Positions 19,886 to 28,661 of a stretch of DNA of 64,000 bases are shown here, piece by piece; within the stretch, counting starts at the first letter, position 1, and every line of letters starts with the position of its first letter. Origin of the DNA: Alphaproteobacteria bacterium. Lineage in GTDB: Bacteria; Pseudomonadota; Alphaproteobacteria; Thalassobaculales; Thalassobaculaceae. The DNA lies in NCBI GenBank assembly GCA_022822665.1, contig JAJEAR010000036.1, positions 1 through 64,000 of the forward strand, read 5' to 3'. The translations under genes were made by a program, and so were the position numbers. A model generated the notes under the pieces. That model saw nothing but the letters and a program-made list of their open reading frames with translations. It was not told the origin of the DNA and searched no databases.

Positions 19886-20650
19886 CTACGAACGCATGTC
19901 CCGGCTCCAGCGACAGACCAGGCGCGTTGCCACGGCGGACGCCGCAAGGCAGACCACGAGGAACGGGCCCGCCGGCAGATCCCACAGACCGGCCAGCAGG
20001 ATCGCGACGACGACCGCAACGGCGCCGCTTGCGAGCGCACGGGCGAGACTGTAGCCCTCCCCCCGTCGCGCGGCGAGGGCCGGAAGTATCAGGCTCGCGA
20101 ACACGACGTACACTCCGACCAGTTGCATCGAGGCGGTGATCACGAAAGCGAACAGCAGGAAGAAGCCGGTGCCGGTACGAAGGCGCGGTGTACACAGCCA
20201 CAGGAAAACAAAGATGCCGTAGACCGGCAGGAATGCTGCTATGTCGACCCAGGTGACAAACAGCAGGTGGCCGGAAAGCACATGCCGCAGCATCTCGCCG
20301 CCTGTCGGATGTCCGGCGAGAGCCAGCAGGGCCAGGCATGAGGCGACGATGAAACAGCTCCCGATCACGGCTTCCTGTTCATCGGGAGTCACGCGTTCGA
20401 TCCAGCGAAAGAACACAGCCACCGCAAGTCCCGCGCCGAAGGCGATCGCCTGATGCTCGATCCAGAGTGGTTCGGCCAGCCAGAGGCTGGAAAGGATGAC
20501 GGCAAGGCCCACGACCTGCGCCGTTGCCAGGTCGATGAACACGATCCCGCGTCTGAGTACCTCTATTCCAAGCGGTGCGTGCGCTGCTGTAACAAGCAGT
20601 CCGGCACAGAAGCCGGGGGCCAGGATTTCCAGCAGTTCAGGATTGATGAT
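19886..20650 (-). CDS. Zinc/manganese-type ABC permease (ZnuB/ABC-3 family), non-AUG start
   Basis: A membrane permease with about seven hydrophobic helices, including GIVFIDLATAQVVGLAV near the N-terminus and GVYVVFASLILPALAAR near the C-terminus, both hallmarks of the ABC-3 metal permeases. The nearest canonical start (GTG at 20542) would remove the first helix. Family homology continues upstream in frame as IINPELLEILAPGF and stops at ATC (20650-20648), which has GGAG seven bases before it. A TGA lies a few codons further up. So the real start is probably this AUC codon or a mutated AUG. With the AUC start the length is about 254 residues. It is last in a metal-uptake operon. Confidence 0.8.
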   Translation of the reverse strand: MINPELLEILAPGFCAGLLVTAAHAPLGIEVLRRGIVFIDLATAQVVGLAVILSSLWLAEPLWIEHQAIAFGAGLAVAVFFRWIERVTPDEQEAVIGSCFIVASCLALLALAGHPTGGEMLRHVLSGHLLFVTWVDIAAFLPVYGIFVFLWLCTPRLRTGTGFFLLFAFVITASMQLVGVYVVFASLILPALAARRGEGYSLARALASGAVAVVVAILLAGLWDLPAGPFLVVCLAASAVATRLVCRWSRDMRS

Positions 20651-21125
20651 CGTTGTTCTCCAACGGGTTCGGGGTCATTGCGACGCCGGCAACACCTCAC
20701 TGCTTCCTCGCCCGTTGCCGACCGCGGCCGGATGCCCCGTTCCCGCACGGTTGCTCCGTCGAGGAGTGCGGCGAACGCGGCATGGTGGTCGCTGTCGCGG
20801 ACCGCGGCGCATCACTCCTGGCGAACGGTGATCGATCGCACGAAGCCATAAGGGAAGCATACCCTGAACGGGATTGGCGCGGACCGCTGCCTTGCGGGAT
20901 GCACAATCGGCACGCGGGCCAACAATCGGGAGAGTGCCCGCGGACCATGTTCTTTGCCATGTCCGGGCCCGGGACACGCGTCAGCGCGAGGCTGACATCG
21001 TGAGGGAGCCGGCACCGGATGTCGCGTCCGTTGCCGCGGGGCGCAGGCATCTTCGACCTCACATCCGGATCTGGCCAGGAAGAAGACGCCCTGGTCCGGG
21101 GTCCGGAACAACCCGGCAATCATGG
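20651..21125. other. Gap where a ZnuC-type ATPase gene would be expected
   Basis: The 475 bases between the binding-protein and permease genes hold no intact gene. No Walker A or ABC signature was found in any frame. A short stretch on the minus strand reading HDVSLALTR is reminiscent of an ABC ATPase start but too short to claim. Deletion or decay of an ATPase gene here is inferred. Confidence 0.45.
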
Positions 21126-22064
21126 TCAGCCCCTGGCGCCTTCCAGCAGTTCCAGAGTGACATCGAACAGGCTGAACAAATCGTCGACCCCTTCCCGTCC
21201 GCCAACCGTAAACGGCAACTCGACCACCGGAACTCCGCTTCGTGCCGACACCCATTCCGCCGCATCCCTCGGATCGAACGGTGTCAGGAGAATGGCGTCG
21301 GCATCGCTGGATGACACCCGGTCAAGCACCTGCGCGAGGTGGGACGCCGTCGGCGAAACCCCCGGCAGGACTTCAAGTGCGATGACGCGGTCAAGTCCGA
21401 TCCACTGCAGAAGGTATGGCCACGACGTGTGATGGACGATGACCTTCATTCCCTGCAGCTTCTCCGCTCGCGACCGCCAGGTCGCCCTCGCCTTGTCCCA
21501 GCGGGCTGTAAAGTCGGCATGCCTGCTGTGATACCCGTCAGCATTGTCCGGATCAATCAACACCAGCCGCTCGGTCAGGATCCGCGCAAGTATCCCGATG
21601 TTCTCCGGATCGAGATGAACATGCGGATTGCCTGCCGGATGCACGTGGCCGTGGCTGCGGTCCAGGTTATCGGGCACCTCCAGCATCCTGACGTAGTCCG
21701 ACGCCATGATGTTCCCTGGCTGGCCATGCTGAACGACGAGTCGGGCGCCGCGTTTCAACAGGACGGGAAGCCATCCCGCCTCGAGATCGGCACCGCTGCA
21801 GAACAGGATGTCCGCCCGCCGGATCTGCGCGATGAGACCGGGGCGGGCGCGGATATAGTGCGCGTCCTGCCGGGCGTGCGTCGCCGAATGCACGACAACA
21901 TCACTCCCGCCGATCTCGCGGGCGATCGCCGCCCACTCGGGTTCACACGCCAGGATACGGGTCTCGGCGGTTGCGGACGCGGGCAACGCCACTGACAGAA
22001 TGCCCGCAATCAGCACGCTCAAGGCGAAACGATACATCCTGCCCATCATCAGACTGCCCTTCAT
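21126..22064 (-). CDS. Metal ABC transporter substrate-binding protein (ZnuA-like)
   Basis: A 312-residue periplasmic metal-binding protein of the cluster A-I type. A signal peptide (ending about ASATAETR) leads into LACEPEWAAIAREIGG, characteristic of zinc/manganese binding proteins. Metal ligands are likely in a His-rich segment, HGHVHPAGNPHVHLDP (about 135-150), a later HHTSWPY, and an acidic residue in LTPFDPRD. Zinc is the best guess. Its ATG overlaps the stop of the upstream outer-membrane gene (TGATG). No ATPase follows. Confidence 0.85.
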   Translation of the reverse strand: MKGSLMMGRMYRFALSVLIAGILSVALPASATAETRILACEPEWAAIAREIGGSDVVVHSATHARQDAHYIRARPGLIAQIRRADILFCSGADLEAGWLPVLLKRGARLVVQHGQPGNIMASDYVRMLEVPDNLDRSHGHVHPAGNPHVHLDPENIGILARILTERLVLIDPDNADGYHSRHADFTARWDKARATWRSRAEKLQGMKVIVHHTSWPYLLQWIGLDRVIALEVLPGVSPTASHLAQVLDRVSSSDADAILLTPFDPRDAAEWVSARSGVPVVELPFTVGGREGVDDLFSLFDVTLELLEGARG

Positions 22065-23626
22065 CAGAAGCTGTGTGCTCCGTGGGCACCAAGGCTCATG
22101 ATGTATTGCAGCATGACCTGGTTATCGTCTTCCTGCTCGTACAGGTTTTCGCGGTTGTACTGCAGTCGTACCCGTCCGAACTCGCTGCTCGACCAGTCCA
22201 CCATGGCGCTGAATGCCGAATGATCTTCTTCCGCCTCGGCATCCTTGGGCATTTCCAGCCGGGCGTACCGGGCGCCGGCCCGCCACTGTGGCGAGAACTT
22301 GTACACGCCCTGGACGTACCATCCGGAGGAGCCGCCATCGAGATCGAGGACCACGTCTTCTGTCTCGACATGGCAGGTATGCGGATCGTCCGGATCCTCA
22401 CATGTCTCGTGCTCTTCGTGCAGGGTGTAGAGCCCTGATTCCACGCGCCAGAAATACTCGCCCTGGAGAATCAGTTCACTTTCGCGCGGATTGCCTGTCG
22501 GCGCCCAGGTGTACCTGACATCCAGAGCCACCAGACGGGTGTTTCCGGTGAATGCGCCACCGGTGAAGAAGTCGGCAAGGTGCTCGTGTTCCTCTTCCTC
22601 GTGGTCGTCGTCGTCATCGTCGTGAAGACCGAGGTGATCGTCATCGTGATCGTGATCATGGTCGTCATCATGATCGTCGTCGTGACCGGGATCGTCATCG
22701 TGACCGGGATCGCCATGATCATCGTGGACATCGTCATGAACGTGGACACCACCCATTCTGTCGTGCGCCCTGCCATTCAGTATGGAAGCCCCCACTCGCC
22801 ACGCTCCGTCGCGACCGGCGTCACCACCAATCCTGCCGTAGGCCGACCATGCTTCCACTCCGCTGTCGGAGCCACCGAACGGCATGTCGTCACCACGGAA
22901 AACACCTCCTCCGAACTCGGCAAACATGTCCGTGGGCAGCACGAGCGACATCTCGACACCGTCGTCATTGAACGCGCCGTCGAGGTAGGCCCGGTACGGA
23001 AGCGGACGGTCCGCAAAGTCGTCGGCATGGGCATGGAACTCGTTCAGGTACCCGAAAGTCCACAAGGCGCGGCCGGCGGTCAGCTGAAATCCGTCCATGA
23101 TGCCGATCCCGGGAAGGGTACGGACATAGGCTTCCTCCAGTTCCAGTTCGACCGGTTCACCGGGGTGCACCCCGAGACCCAGCGTCAGGTTGCCCATGAA
23201 CTTGTCGTCAATGCTGCCGTTCATCACGAGTTCGCTGTGTCCGAGCGACAACCCGCTCGGGGTACGGCCGGACTCATGACCGGCCGGATAACCCGCGAGT
23301 TCCGACTCGTCGGCCGAGTGGTTGGCGACCCTGCCATCCAGAACGAGGCTAATCGACGGATTGAATGCGTTGTCCTGATGCGGCGGGTCAGAATGGTCCC
23401 GCGCGTGTGGCTCATCCTCATGCTCGTCTTCATGCGACTCGTGCTTGAGCGCCTCGAGCTGGGATTCAAGGGTGGAGATCCGGTCCTCGTACTGTCGCTT
23501 CAGGGTCTCCAGTTCCGCCCGGATGGCTTCGACCGTCGTTCCCGACTGAGCATGAGTGTCCGGAGCGGACAACACGATCAGCATTCCGAACACCATGCAT
23601 ACTGTCAGTCTTGCAGCACCAAACAT
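22064..23626 (-). CDS. Outer-membrane beta-barrel protein with His/Asp-rich loop
   Basis: A 520-residue protein: signal peptide ending APDTHAQS, a short coiled coil (about 30-65, KRQYEDRISTLESQLEAL), a first His/Glu/Asp-rich patch (about 65-85), then a barrel-like alternation of aromatic and polar residues ending in Phe, as outer-membrane proteins do. Around residues 293-345 lies an extreme Asp/His run with HDDD and DHDDDH repeats, coded by GTC/GAT-type repeats at about 22595-22745. Together with the ZnuA-like partner and the Zur-box candidate upstream, a role in capturing zinc at the cell surface is inferred. It resembles zinc-regulated porins lacking a TonB box. Confidence 0.8.
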   Translation of the reverse strand: MFGAARLTVCMVFGMLIVLSAPDTHAQSGTTVEAIRAELETLKRQYEDRISTLESQLEALKHESHEDEHEDEPHARDHSDPPHQDNAFNPSISLVLDGRVANHSADESELAGYPAGHESGRTPSGLSLGHSELVMNGSIDDKFMGNLTLGLGVHPGEPVELELEEAYVRTLPGIGIMDGFQLTAGRALWTFGYLNEFHAHADDFADRPLPYRAYLDGAFNDDGVEMSLVLPTDMFAEFGGGVFRGDDMPFGGSDSGVEAWSAYGRIGGDAGRDGAWRVGASILNGRAHDRMGGVHVHDDVHDDHGDPGHDDDPGHDDDHDDDHDHDHDDDHLGLHDDDDDDHEEEEHEHLADFFTGGAFTGNTRLVALDVRYTWAPTGNPRESELILQGEYFWRVESGLYTLHEEHETCEDPDDPHTCHVETEDVVLDLDGGSSGWYVQGVYKFSPQWRAGARYARLEMPKDAEAEEDHSAFSAMVDWSSSEFGRVRLQYNRENLYEQEDDNQVMLQYIMSLGAHGAHSF

Positions 23627-23796
23627 CTCTTGTCCTCATGCTCTCGCACTGGTTCCGGCGAACACGGTATTCGCCTCGGGGCCCGTTCGTACTGGCGCGC
23701 GCGGTCTCGTCACCGCCGGGCAGGACACGCTGGCGGCCGGGTGTGCTCGACCCCACCACATCGGGGAACGGTAGCCGCGCCGGCGCCGGTCACGCA

Positions 23797-23827
23797 CCTG
23801 TGTTACAATATATCATAATGGCACAGG
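23797..23827 (-). promoter_or_regulatory. Candidate Zur operator upstream of the metal-uptake operon
   Basis: TGTTACAATATATCAT at 23801-23816 matches 13 of 16 positions of the alphaproteobacterial Zur-box core as I know it (TGTTATATTATAACAT). It sits within a larger inverted repeat, CCTGTG to CACAGG (23797-23827), in an otherwise GC-rich region. It is about 170 bases upstream of the outer-membrane gene. Zinc-dependent repression is inferred. Confidence 0.55.
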
Positions 23828-23927
23828 AGAAACCGGACAAGCGCCGCAACATGGTGCATGCCCCCTGTGCGCATTTTCGTTATCCGGCATGGTCTTGCGA
23901 CCGCGCCTTTCCGGAAACCCCGAAGGG

Positions 23928-25226
23928 TCAGCCGGCGGCGTGAACCAGGAAGCGGCGATCAAATCGACCGGCGTCGACCGGCGAAAGCATGACCTGGATC
24001 TCCACCCCGTCTTCCGTCCACTCCTGGGCCATCACCCGGCCATGCCGGTGCAGCCAGGCCAGGGCCGCGCCCTCGCCGGGATCGAGACGGTAGTGCAGGC
24101 AGAGGTCGGCGCGGCCCAGCATCTGCTCGATCCTCTCGACGAGCACCGAGCACCCCTCCCCGGTCGCCGCCGAGACCGCGACCCTGTCACCGGTACCCCG
24201 TTCGAAGAGCGCGTGGCGCTGCGCCTCGTCGAGAAGGTCAATCTTGTTGAATACCTCGATCATCGCAGTCGAATGCCCGACAATCCCGAGTTCCGCGAGG
24301 ACCTGCTCGACGTCGGCTCGCTGCTGTTCGTGCTCGGGATGGCTCAGGTCGCGCACATGGATGACCACGTCCGCCTCGAGCACCTCCTCGAGCGTCGCCC
24401 GGAACGCGGCGATCAGGTGGGTCGGCAATTCGGAAATGAAGCCCACCGTATCGGACAGGATCGCGTCTCGCCCGGACGGCAGGCCGATCCTTCGCATGGT
24501 CGGATCGAGGGTCGCAAACAGCATGTCCCGCGCCATCACCGCCGATCCTGTCAGCCGATTGAACAGGGTTGACTTGCCGGCATTGGTGTAGCCGACAAGC
24601 GCGATCACCGGTGTCGGCCCCTTCTGTCGCGCCGAGCGGTGCAGACCACGAGTGCGGACGACTTCGGACAGCTCGCGGCCGAGCTGCGCAATCCGGTCAT
24701 CAAGCTGCCTGCGGTCAAGCTCGATCTGCCGTTCTCCGGGACCACCCAGGAACCCGGCGCCGCCGCGCTGGCGTTCGAGATGGGTCCAGGACCGGACCAG
24801 GCGGCTGCGCTGGTAGGTCAGCGCTGCCAGCTCCACCTGCAGCCGACCCTCGTGGGTGCGGGCCCGGGCACCGAAGATCTCCAGGATCAGTGCCGTTCGG
24901 TCGATGACCTTGCAGAACCAGGCAACCTCGAGCGAACGCTGCTGCACCGGCGAAAGCGGCGCATTCACGATGGCGAGTTCCACGCCGTGTTCTTCGACAA
25001 TCTCGTGGGTCCGCTCGACGACGCCCTGTCCGAACAGCGTGGCGGGACGCTGACGCGACACCCTGATGATCTCCCGGTGAACGAGTTCGAGGTCAAGCGC
25101 CGAGGCGAGTCCGACCACCTCGTCGAGACGGCCCTCCGGCGTCCGGCCGTCGGGCAATGCGGAGGAAAGGACGGGATGAACGACGAGCGCACGCGTGCGG
25201 CCGTCGGGGAAGACGCCGCCCCTCAT
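23928..25226 (-). CDS. hflX: GTPase HflX
   Basis: A 432-residue ribosome-associated GTPase that splits stalled or heat-damaged 70S ribosomes. The N-terminal HflX domain carries the glycine-rich linker GGAGFLGGPGERQIE (155-169). G1 is GYTNAGKST (212-220), G3 DTVGF and G4 NKID. The ATG at 25226 was chosen because it lies 13 bases after the hfq stop; the longer in-frame start at 25307 would overlap hfq by some 70 bases with unrelated residues. The hfq-hflX pair is conserved. Confidence 0.93.
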   Translation of the reverse strand: MRGGVFPDGRTRALVVHPVLSSALPDGRTPEGRLDEVVGLASALDLELVHREIIRVSRQRPATLFGQGVVERTHEIVEEHGVELAIVNAPLSPVQQRSLEVAWFCKVIDRTALILEIFGARARTHEGRLQVELAALTYQRSRLVRSWTHLERQRGGAGFLGGPGERQIELDRRQLDDRIAQLGRELSEVVRTRGLHRSARQKGPTPVIALVGYTNAGKSTLFNRLTGSAVMARDMLFATLDPTMRRIGLPSGRDAILSDTVGFISELPTHLIAAFRATLEEVLEADVVIHVRDLSHPEHEQQRADVEQVLAELGIVGHSTAMIEVFNKIDLLDEAQRHALFERGTGDRVAVSAATGEGCSVLVERIEQMLGRADLCLHYRLDPGEGAALAWLHRHGRVMAQEWTEDGVEIQVMLSPVDAGRFDRRFLVHAAG

Positions 25227-25239
25227 GCCTCGGACAGCA

Positions 25240-25485
25240 TCAAGTGTCGGTCTCTCTGTCGAATCCGAGCCGAACCGGCTGAGACGGCATGATGGTGGCG
25301 ATGGCATGCTTGTAGACCAGTTGCGATGTCGCGTCTCGCCGCAGCAGCAACGAGAAATTGTCGAACGAGGTCACCATGCCCTGCAGCTTCACGCCGTTCA
25401 TGAGAAAGATGGTGACCGGAATCTTCTCCCTGCGCAGCACGTTGAGGAACGTTTCCTGCAGGTTCTGAGATCTTTCGCTTGCCAT
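25240..25485 (-). CDS. hfq: RNA chaperone Hfq
   Basis: An 81-residue Sm-like hexamer subunit helping small RNAs pair with mRNAs. Sm1 ([19 protein letters not shown]) and the Sm2 motif [10 protein letters not shown] are both present, with the proximal-face Gln/Phe residues in [10 protein letters not shown]. Length is typical of alphaproteobacteria, with a short tail. First of hfq-hflX. Confidence 0.96.
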   Translation of the reverse strand: MASERSQNLQETFLNVLRREKIPVTIFLMNGVKLQGMVTSFDNFSLLLRRDATSQLVYKHAIATIMPSQPVRLGFDRETDT

Positions 25486-25537
25486 GAACCCGACTTTCCA
25501 TCTTGCAGCGACTCAGGGTCCCAGGCGTCAGGCACGC

Positions 25538-26218
25538 TCACACGCACTCGAGGAACGCGGCCTGCAGGTCAGCCCTGCACGCAAAGATGTGCCGCGGCTG
25601 CCACTTGCCGAGGTCGGCATGGCAGATAACGCCACCCTGAATGAGAATGGGGATGCATCTTGCCAGATGCGCGCACTGCAAGTCGACCGCCGAATCTCCG
25701 ACGAACCAGACCCCCGGGCCCGGTTCGACACCGGTACCCGCCAGTGCCAGTCGGACCGGTGCGATGTCGGGCTTGTCGGCCTCGGCATCGGCCGCGCCGA
25801 CGAGGCGAATGAAACGGTCGGTCCAGCCCAGCCTCTCGGCCTCGACCCGCAGGTGGCGGCCGTTCTTGTTGGAGACCACGCCTACCGGCACACCGTGCCG
25901 CCCGAGAACCTCGAGCAGTTCGGCAGCTCCCGGCAGCGGGCGGACCGCATCGGCGTGGATCGCGTCAAGCTCGCGGTAGAACATCGCGAGCGCTTCGCGA
26001 TCACGGTCCGCGAACAGTTGGCGGAACGCATCCCGCGCCGACGCGGTGGCACGTCGGCGAACTTCGTCCTCGCTCCATTCAGCGTGCCCCATGGCAACCA
26101 GGGTGGTATTGAGAGCCTGGGCGATCGCACCCCAGTTGTCGACCAGGGTGCTGTCCCAGTCGAACAGCACCGCGCCGGGGCGACGAAGCCGCGTTTCACA
26201 TTCACGCCGGGCTGTCAT
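25538..26218 (-). CDS. HAD-superfamily hydrolase, phosphoglycolate-phosphatase-like
   Basis: A 226-residue phosphatase. HAD motif I is FDWDSTLVDN (nucleophile and acid Asp), motif II VVSNK, motif III Lys in ADKPDIAPV, motif IV FVGDSAVDLQCA. The cap domain lies between motifs I and II. It overlaps the aminotransferase stop by four bases and is followed by hfq after 52 bases. Substrate may be phosphoglycolate or another small phosphate; the sequence does not settle it. Confidence 0.85.
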   Translation of the reverse strand: MTARRECETRLRRPGAVLFDWDSTLVDNWGAIAQALNTTLVAMGHAEWSEDEVRRRATASARDAFRQLFADRDREALAMFYRELDAIHADAVRPLPGAAELLEVLGRHGVPVGVVSNKNGRHLRVEAERLGWTDRFIRLVGAADAEADKPDIAPVRLALAGTGVEPGPGVWFVGDSAVDLQCAHLARCIPILIQGGVICHADLGKWQPRHIFACRADLQAAFLECV

Positions 26219-27075
26219 GTACCGGCCCCCCGGGCATGGTCCATGTAGGCGTCAAACAGCTGCAGGGTGAAGGAGCCGGCGCGGCCGTTGCCGATTACCC
26301 TGTCATCGATCCGGGTCACGGGCTTGACGAAGGATGTGGCCGAGGTAAGGAACGCCTCGCGGGCGGACTGCGCTTCCTCCACGGTAAACGGGCGCTCCTC
26401 GAACTCGAGCCCGTTCATCCGTGCAATCGCCAGAACGCGCGCCCGCGTCACTCCGGCAAGGATGGCCTGGCTGGTGTCGCGCGTGACCAGGGCTCCCTCC
26501 CCGGTCACGATCCAGGCATTGGTGGAGGTTCCCTCGGTCACGGTTCCGTCGTCCGCCACCAGCCACGCCTCGCCGGCACCGGCCTCGCGGGCCTGTTGCT
26601 TGCCGAGCACGCTGGGGACAAGGGCAATGGTCTTGATGTCGCACCGTTCCCAGCGAATGTCCGGGATGGTGATCACCCCGATGCCCTTCTCGCTGGTCTC
26701 GCGATCGGGAAGGGCCAGGCGCTTTGCCGTCACCACCAGGGCGGGGGGTGTGGCGGCATCCGGGAACGGATGGTCCCGACGCGCAACACCGCGGGTGACC
26801 TGCAGATAGAGCAACCCGTCGTGCAGCCGGTTGCGACGCAGGACCTCGCGCAGGACCAGTCGGAGCGGCGCGCGCGCCATAGGCGGTTCAATCCGCATTT
26901 CGCGCAGTGACCGGTCCATCCGGTCGAGATGCGGTTCCTCGTCAACCAGACGACCGCCGCAGACCAGCACCACCTCGTAGATGCCGTCGGCAAACTGGTA
27001 GCCCCGGTCCTCGACGTGAACACTCGCCTCACGGTGCGGGCGGTACGTCCCGTTGACGTAGGCGATCCGTGACAT
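26215..27075 (-). CDS. dat: D-amino-acid aminotransferase (class IV, PLP)
   Basis: A 286-residue fold-type IV transaminase making D-Glu or D-Ala by exchange with keto acids. The Lys binding PLP is in CDIKTIALVPSVLGKQQA; EGTSTNAWIV is the class IV cofactor-phosphate motif. The ATG at 27075 gives the family start SRIAYVNGTYRPH. In related genomes dat sits between trkA and hfq; here trkA is 10.7 kb upstream, so foreign genes have entered in between. Confidence 0.88.
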   Translation of the reverse strand: MSRIAYVNGTYRPHREASVHVEDRGYQFADGIYEVVLVCGGRLVDEEPHLDRMDRSLREMRIEPPMARAPLRLVLREVLRRNRLHDGLLYLQVTRGVARRDHPFPDAATPPALVVTAKRLALPDRETSEKGIGVITIPDIRWERCDIKTIALVPSVLGKQQAREAGAGEAWLVADDGTVTEGTSTNAWIVTGEGALVTRDTSQAILAGVTRARVLAIARMNGLEFEERPFTVEEAQSAREAFLTSATSFVKPVTRIDDRVIGNGRAGSFTLQLFDAYMDHARGAGT

Positions 27076-27670
27076 GCCGGTTCCCTTCGACTGTTCCACT
27101 ACAGACCTGCGGGTCCGCGCGGTCACTGTCCCGCCTGCACGGGTGCCGCGTCAACCGCCGGAAACGGCATGCCCCGGGGTCACAGTGGCGAGCACGAGGT
27201 GTTCGCGCACCCGCCGCTGTTCGTCCCGCCCCGCCGCGGGTCGCCACCAGCATGGGCGGGCCGCACGGTCGATACGGGGAACGCGTTCAGCTGTTCTTCC
27301 AGGTCGGAGCAACACCCGAAGATTGCCTGTCGACGTGGCGTGAGGGATACGCCGGACCACGAAGCGCACTGTCAGGAAACCCGCTGATCCCGCGCGAGAT
27401 GCCGGATGTTCCCCGGGGAAAATCCGGCGCACGACAGCTTGACCACGGCAAGCACGAGCCGGGGGCTGCCCTGAAGGCGGACGCTCGTTTGACAGGCCGG
27501 TTCGATGCACGGTTCGAGTTCAACTCCCTTCGACCACGGCCCGGGAAATCTGTCATGATCCCGCCTCCCGGAACACGGTCCGACCCGGGCCATCGGAGAA
27601 GGATACGGTGGCGGATGGGCGATTCGTTGCCGGGACCCGGGGTCAGATGCGGTTCATGGACACGTGAGGG
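27076..27670. other. Gap without a recognisable gene
   Basis: About 595 bases between dat and the methyltransferase. Open frames on both strands give Arg/Pro-rich translations without motifs. A short GC palindrome TTCCCCGGGGAA lies at about 27409-27420. No RNA gene seen. Confidence 0.45.
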
Positions 27671-28441
27671 GTGACAGCAGGGATCATGGCGCCGGATCGA
27701 GCCACCGAACTGTTTTTCGAGCTGTTCAGCGGGCTGCCCAGGCTGGCGCCGGGAAGCACCGCGGGCACGCGGCGCGCACTCGGGCTCATACCGGGGATCA
27801 GGCCGCGGACGCGCGTGCTCGATATCGGATGCGGAACCGGCGCCCAGAGCCTGACGCTGGCGCAGAGCTCACCGTCGCGCATCATCGCCGTCGACAACCA
27901 TCCACCATATATCGACTGTCTGAACCGCGAGGCACGCCGGCTGGGCATTGCGGACCGGCTGCAAGCGCGTGTGGCGGACATGCGCAGTCTCGACTTCGCG
28001 GACGGGTCCTTCGACCTGATCTGGTGCGAGGGCGCCATTTACAACATGGGTGTCGAGACCGCCCTGCGAGACTGGCGCAGGCTTCTGCGGTGCAACGGTC
28101 ACGTGGCGCTGACGGAGGTATGCTGGCGCAGGCGCGAACCGCCCGCGGAGTGCGCAGCGTTCTGGAGCCAGGAGTATCCCGCGATCCGCCAGGTGTCCGC
28201 GCTGCTGGAAACCGTCATGGAGTGCGGCTACGAGGTCGCGGGGCACTTCCCGCTTCCCGAGTCCGCGTGGTGGGACGACTACTACCGGCCCCTTCAGGAC
28301 AACGTGACAGCATTCCGCGAACGTCACCGCGGGGCGGCGGACGCGCAGGAACTGGCGGACCGCTGCCAGCACGAGATTGACATCTGGCGTGCTTACTCGG
28401 AGTTCTACGGCTACGAGTTCCTCGTGCTGCGTTCCCATTGA
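27671..28441 (+). CDS. Class I SAM-dependent methyltransferase
   Basis: A 256-residue Rossmann-fold methyltransferase. Motif I is VLDIGCGTGAQSLTLA (about 50-65), motif II VDNHPPYI, and LIWCEGAIYNMG resembles the post-II region. The C-terminal half, with AWWDDYYRPL, is like ubiquinone/sterol-type or arsenite-type relatives but does not identify a substrate. GTG at 27671 or ATG at 27686 could start it; neither has a well-placed ribosome site. It stands alone on the plus strand. Confidence 0.75.
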   Translation: MTAGIMAPDRATELFFELFSGLPRLAPGSTAGTRRALGLIPGIRPRTRVLDIGCGTGAQSLTLAQSSPSRIIAVDNHPPYIDCLNREARRLGIADRLQARVADMRSLDFADGSFDLIWCEGAIYNMGVETALRDWRRLLRCNGHVALTEVCWRRREPPAECAAFWSQEYPAIRQVSALLETVMECGYEVAGHFPLPESAWWDDYYRPLQDNVTAFRERHRGAADAQELADRCQHEIDIWRAYSEFYGYEFLVLRSH

Positions 28442-28661
28442 TGCCTGCGGGAACGGCGCCTCGCTGAAGCCAGGGTCGTTCAAACACTTCCGAGAGCGAC
28501 TGCACGCCCCGCGTCGGCCCTGATGTCCCGGAGATTGCGTTGCAATCCGGGGCATCGTGGAGCGGGCAGACAGCACCCGGCGACAGACCGGACACCCACC
28601 GAATCGGCATGTCGGTATTGTTCGGCGGTCATGCCGCTCGAGAGAGGCACCCGGCAACAAT

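Noticed and set aside
20651..21125. Degraded ZnuC ATPase in the gap of the zinc operon
   Set aside because: Only a short HDVSLALTR-like stretch; no Walker A, signature or Walker B in any frame.
22580..23818. Plus-strand frame rich in Val and Ile opposite the His/Asp-rich outer-membrane gene
   Set aside because: The VIVVIV runs are the antisense of the Asp/His codon repeat, not membrane helices of a real protein.
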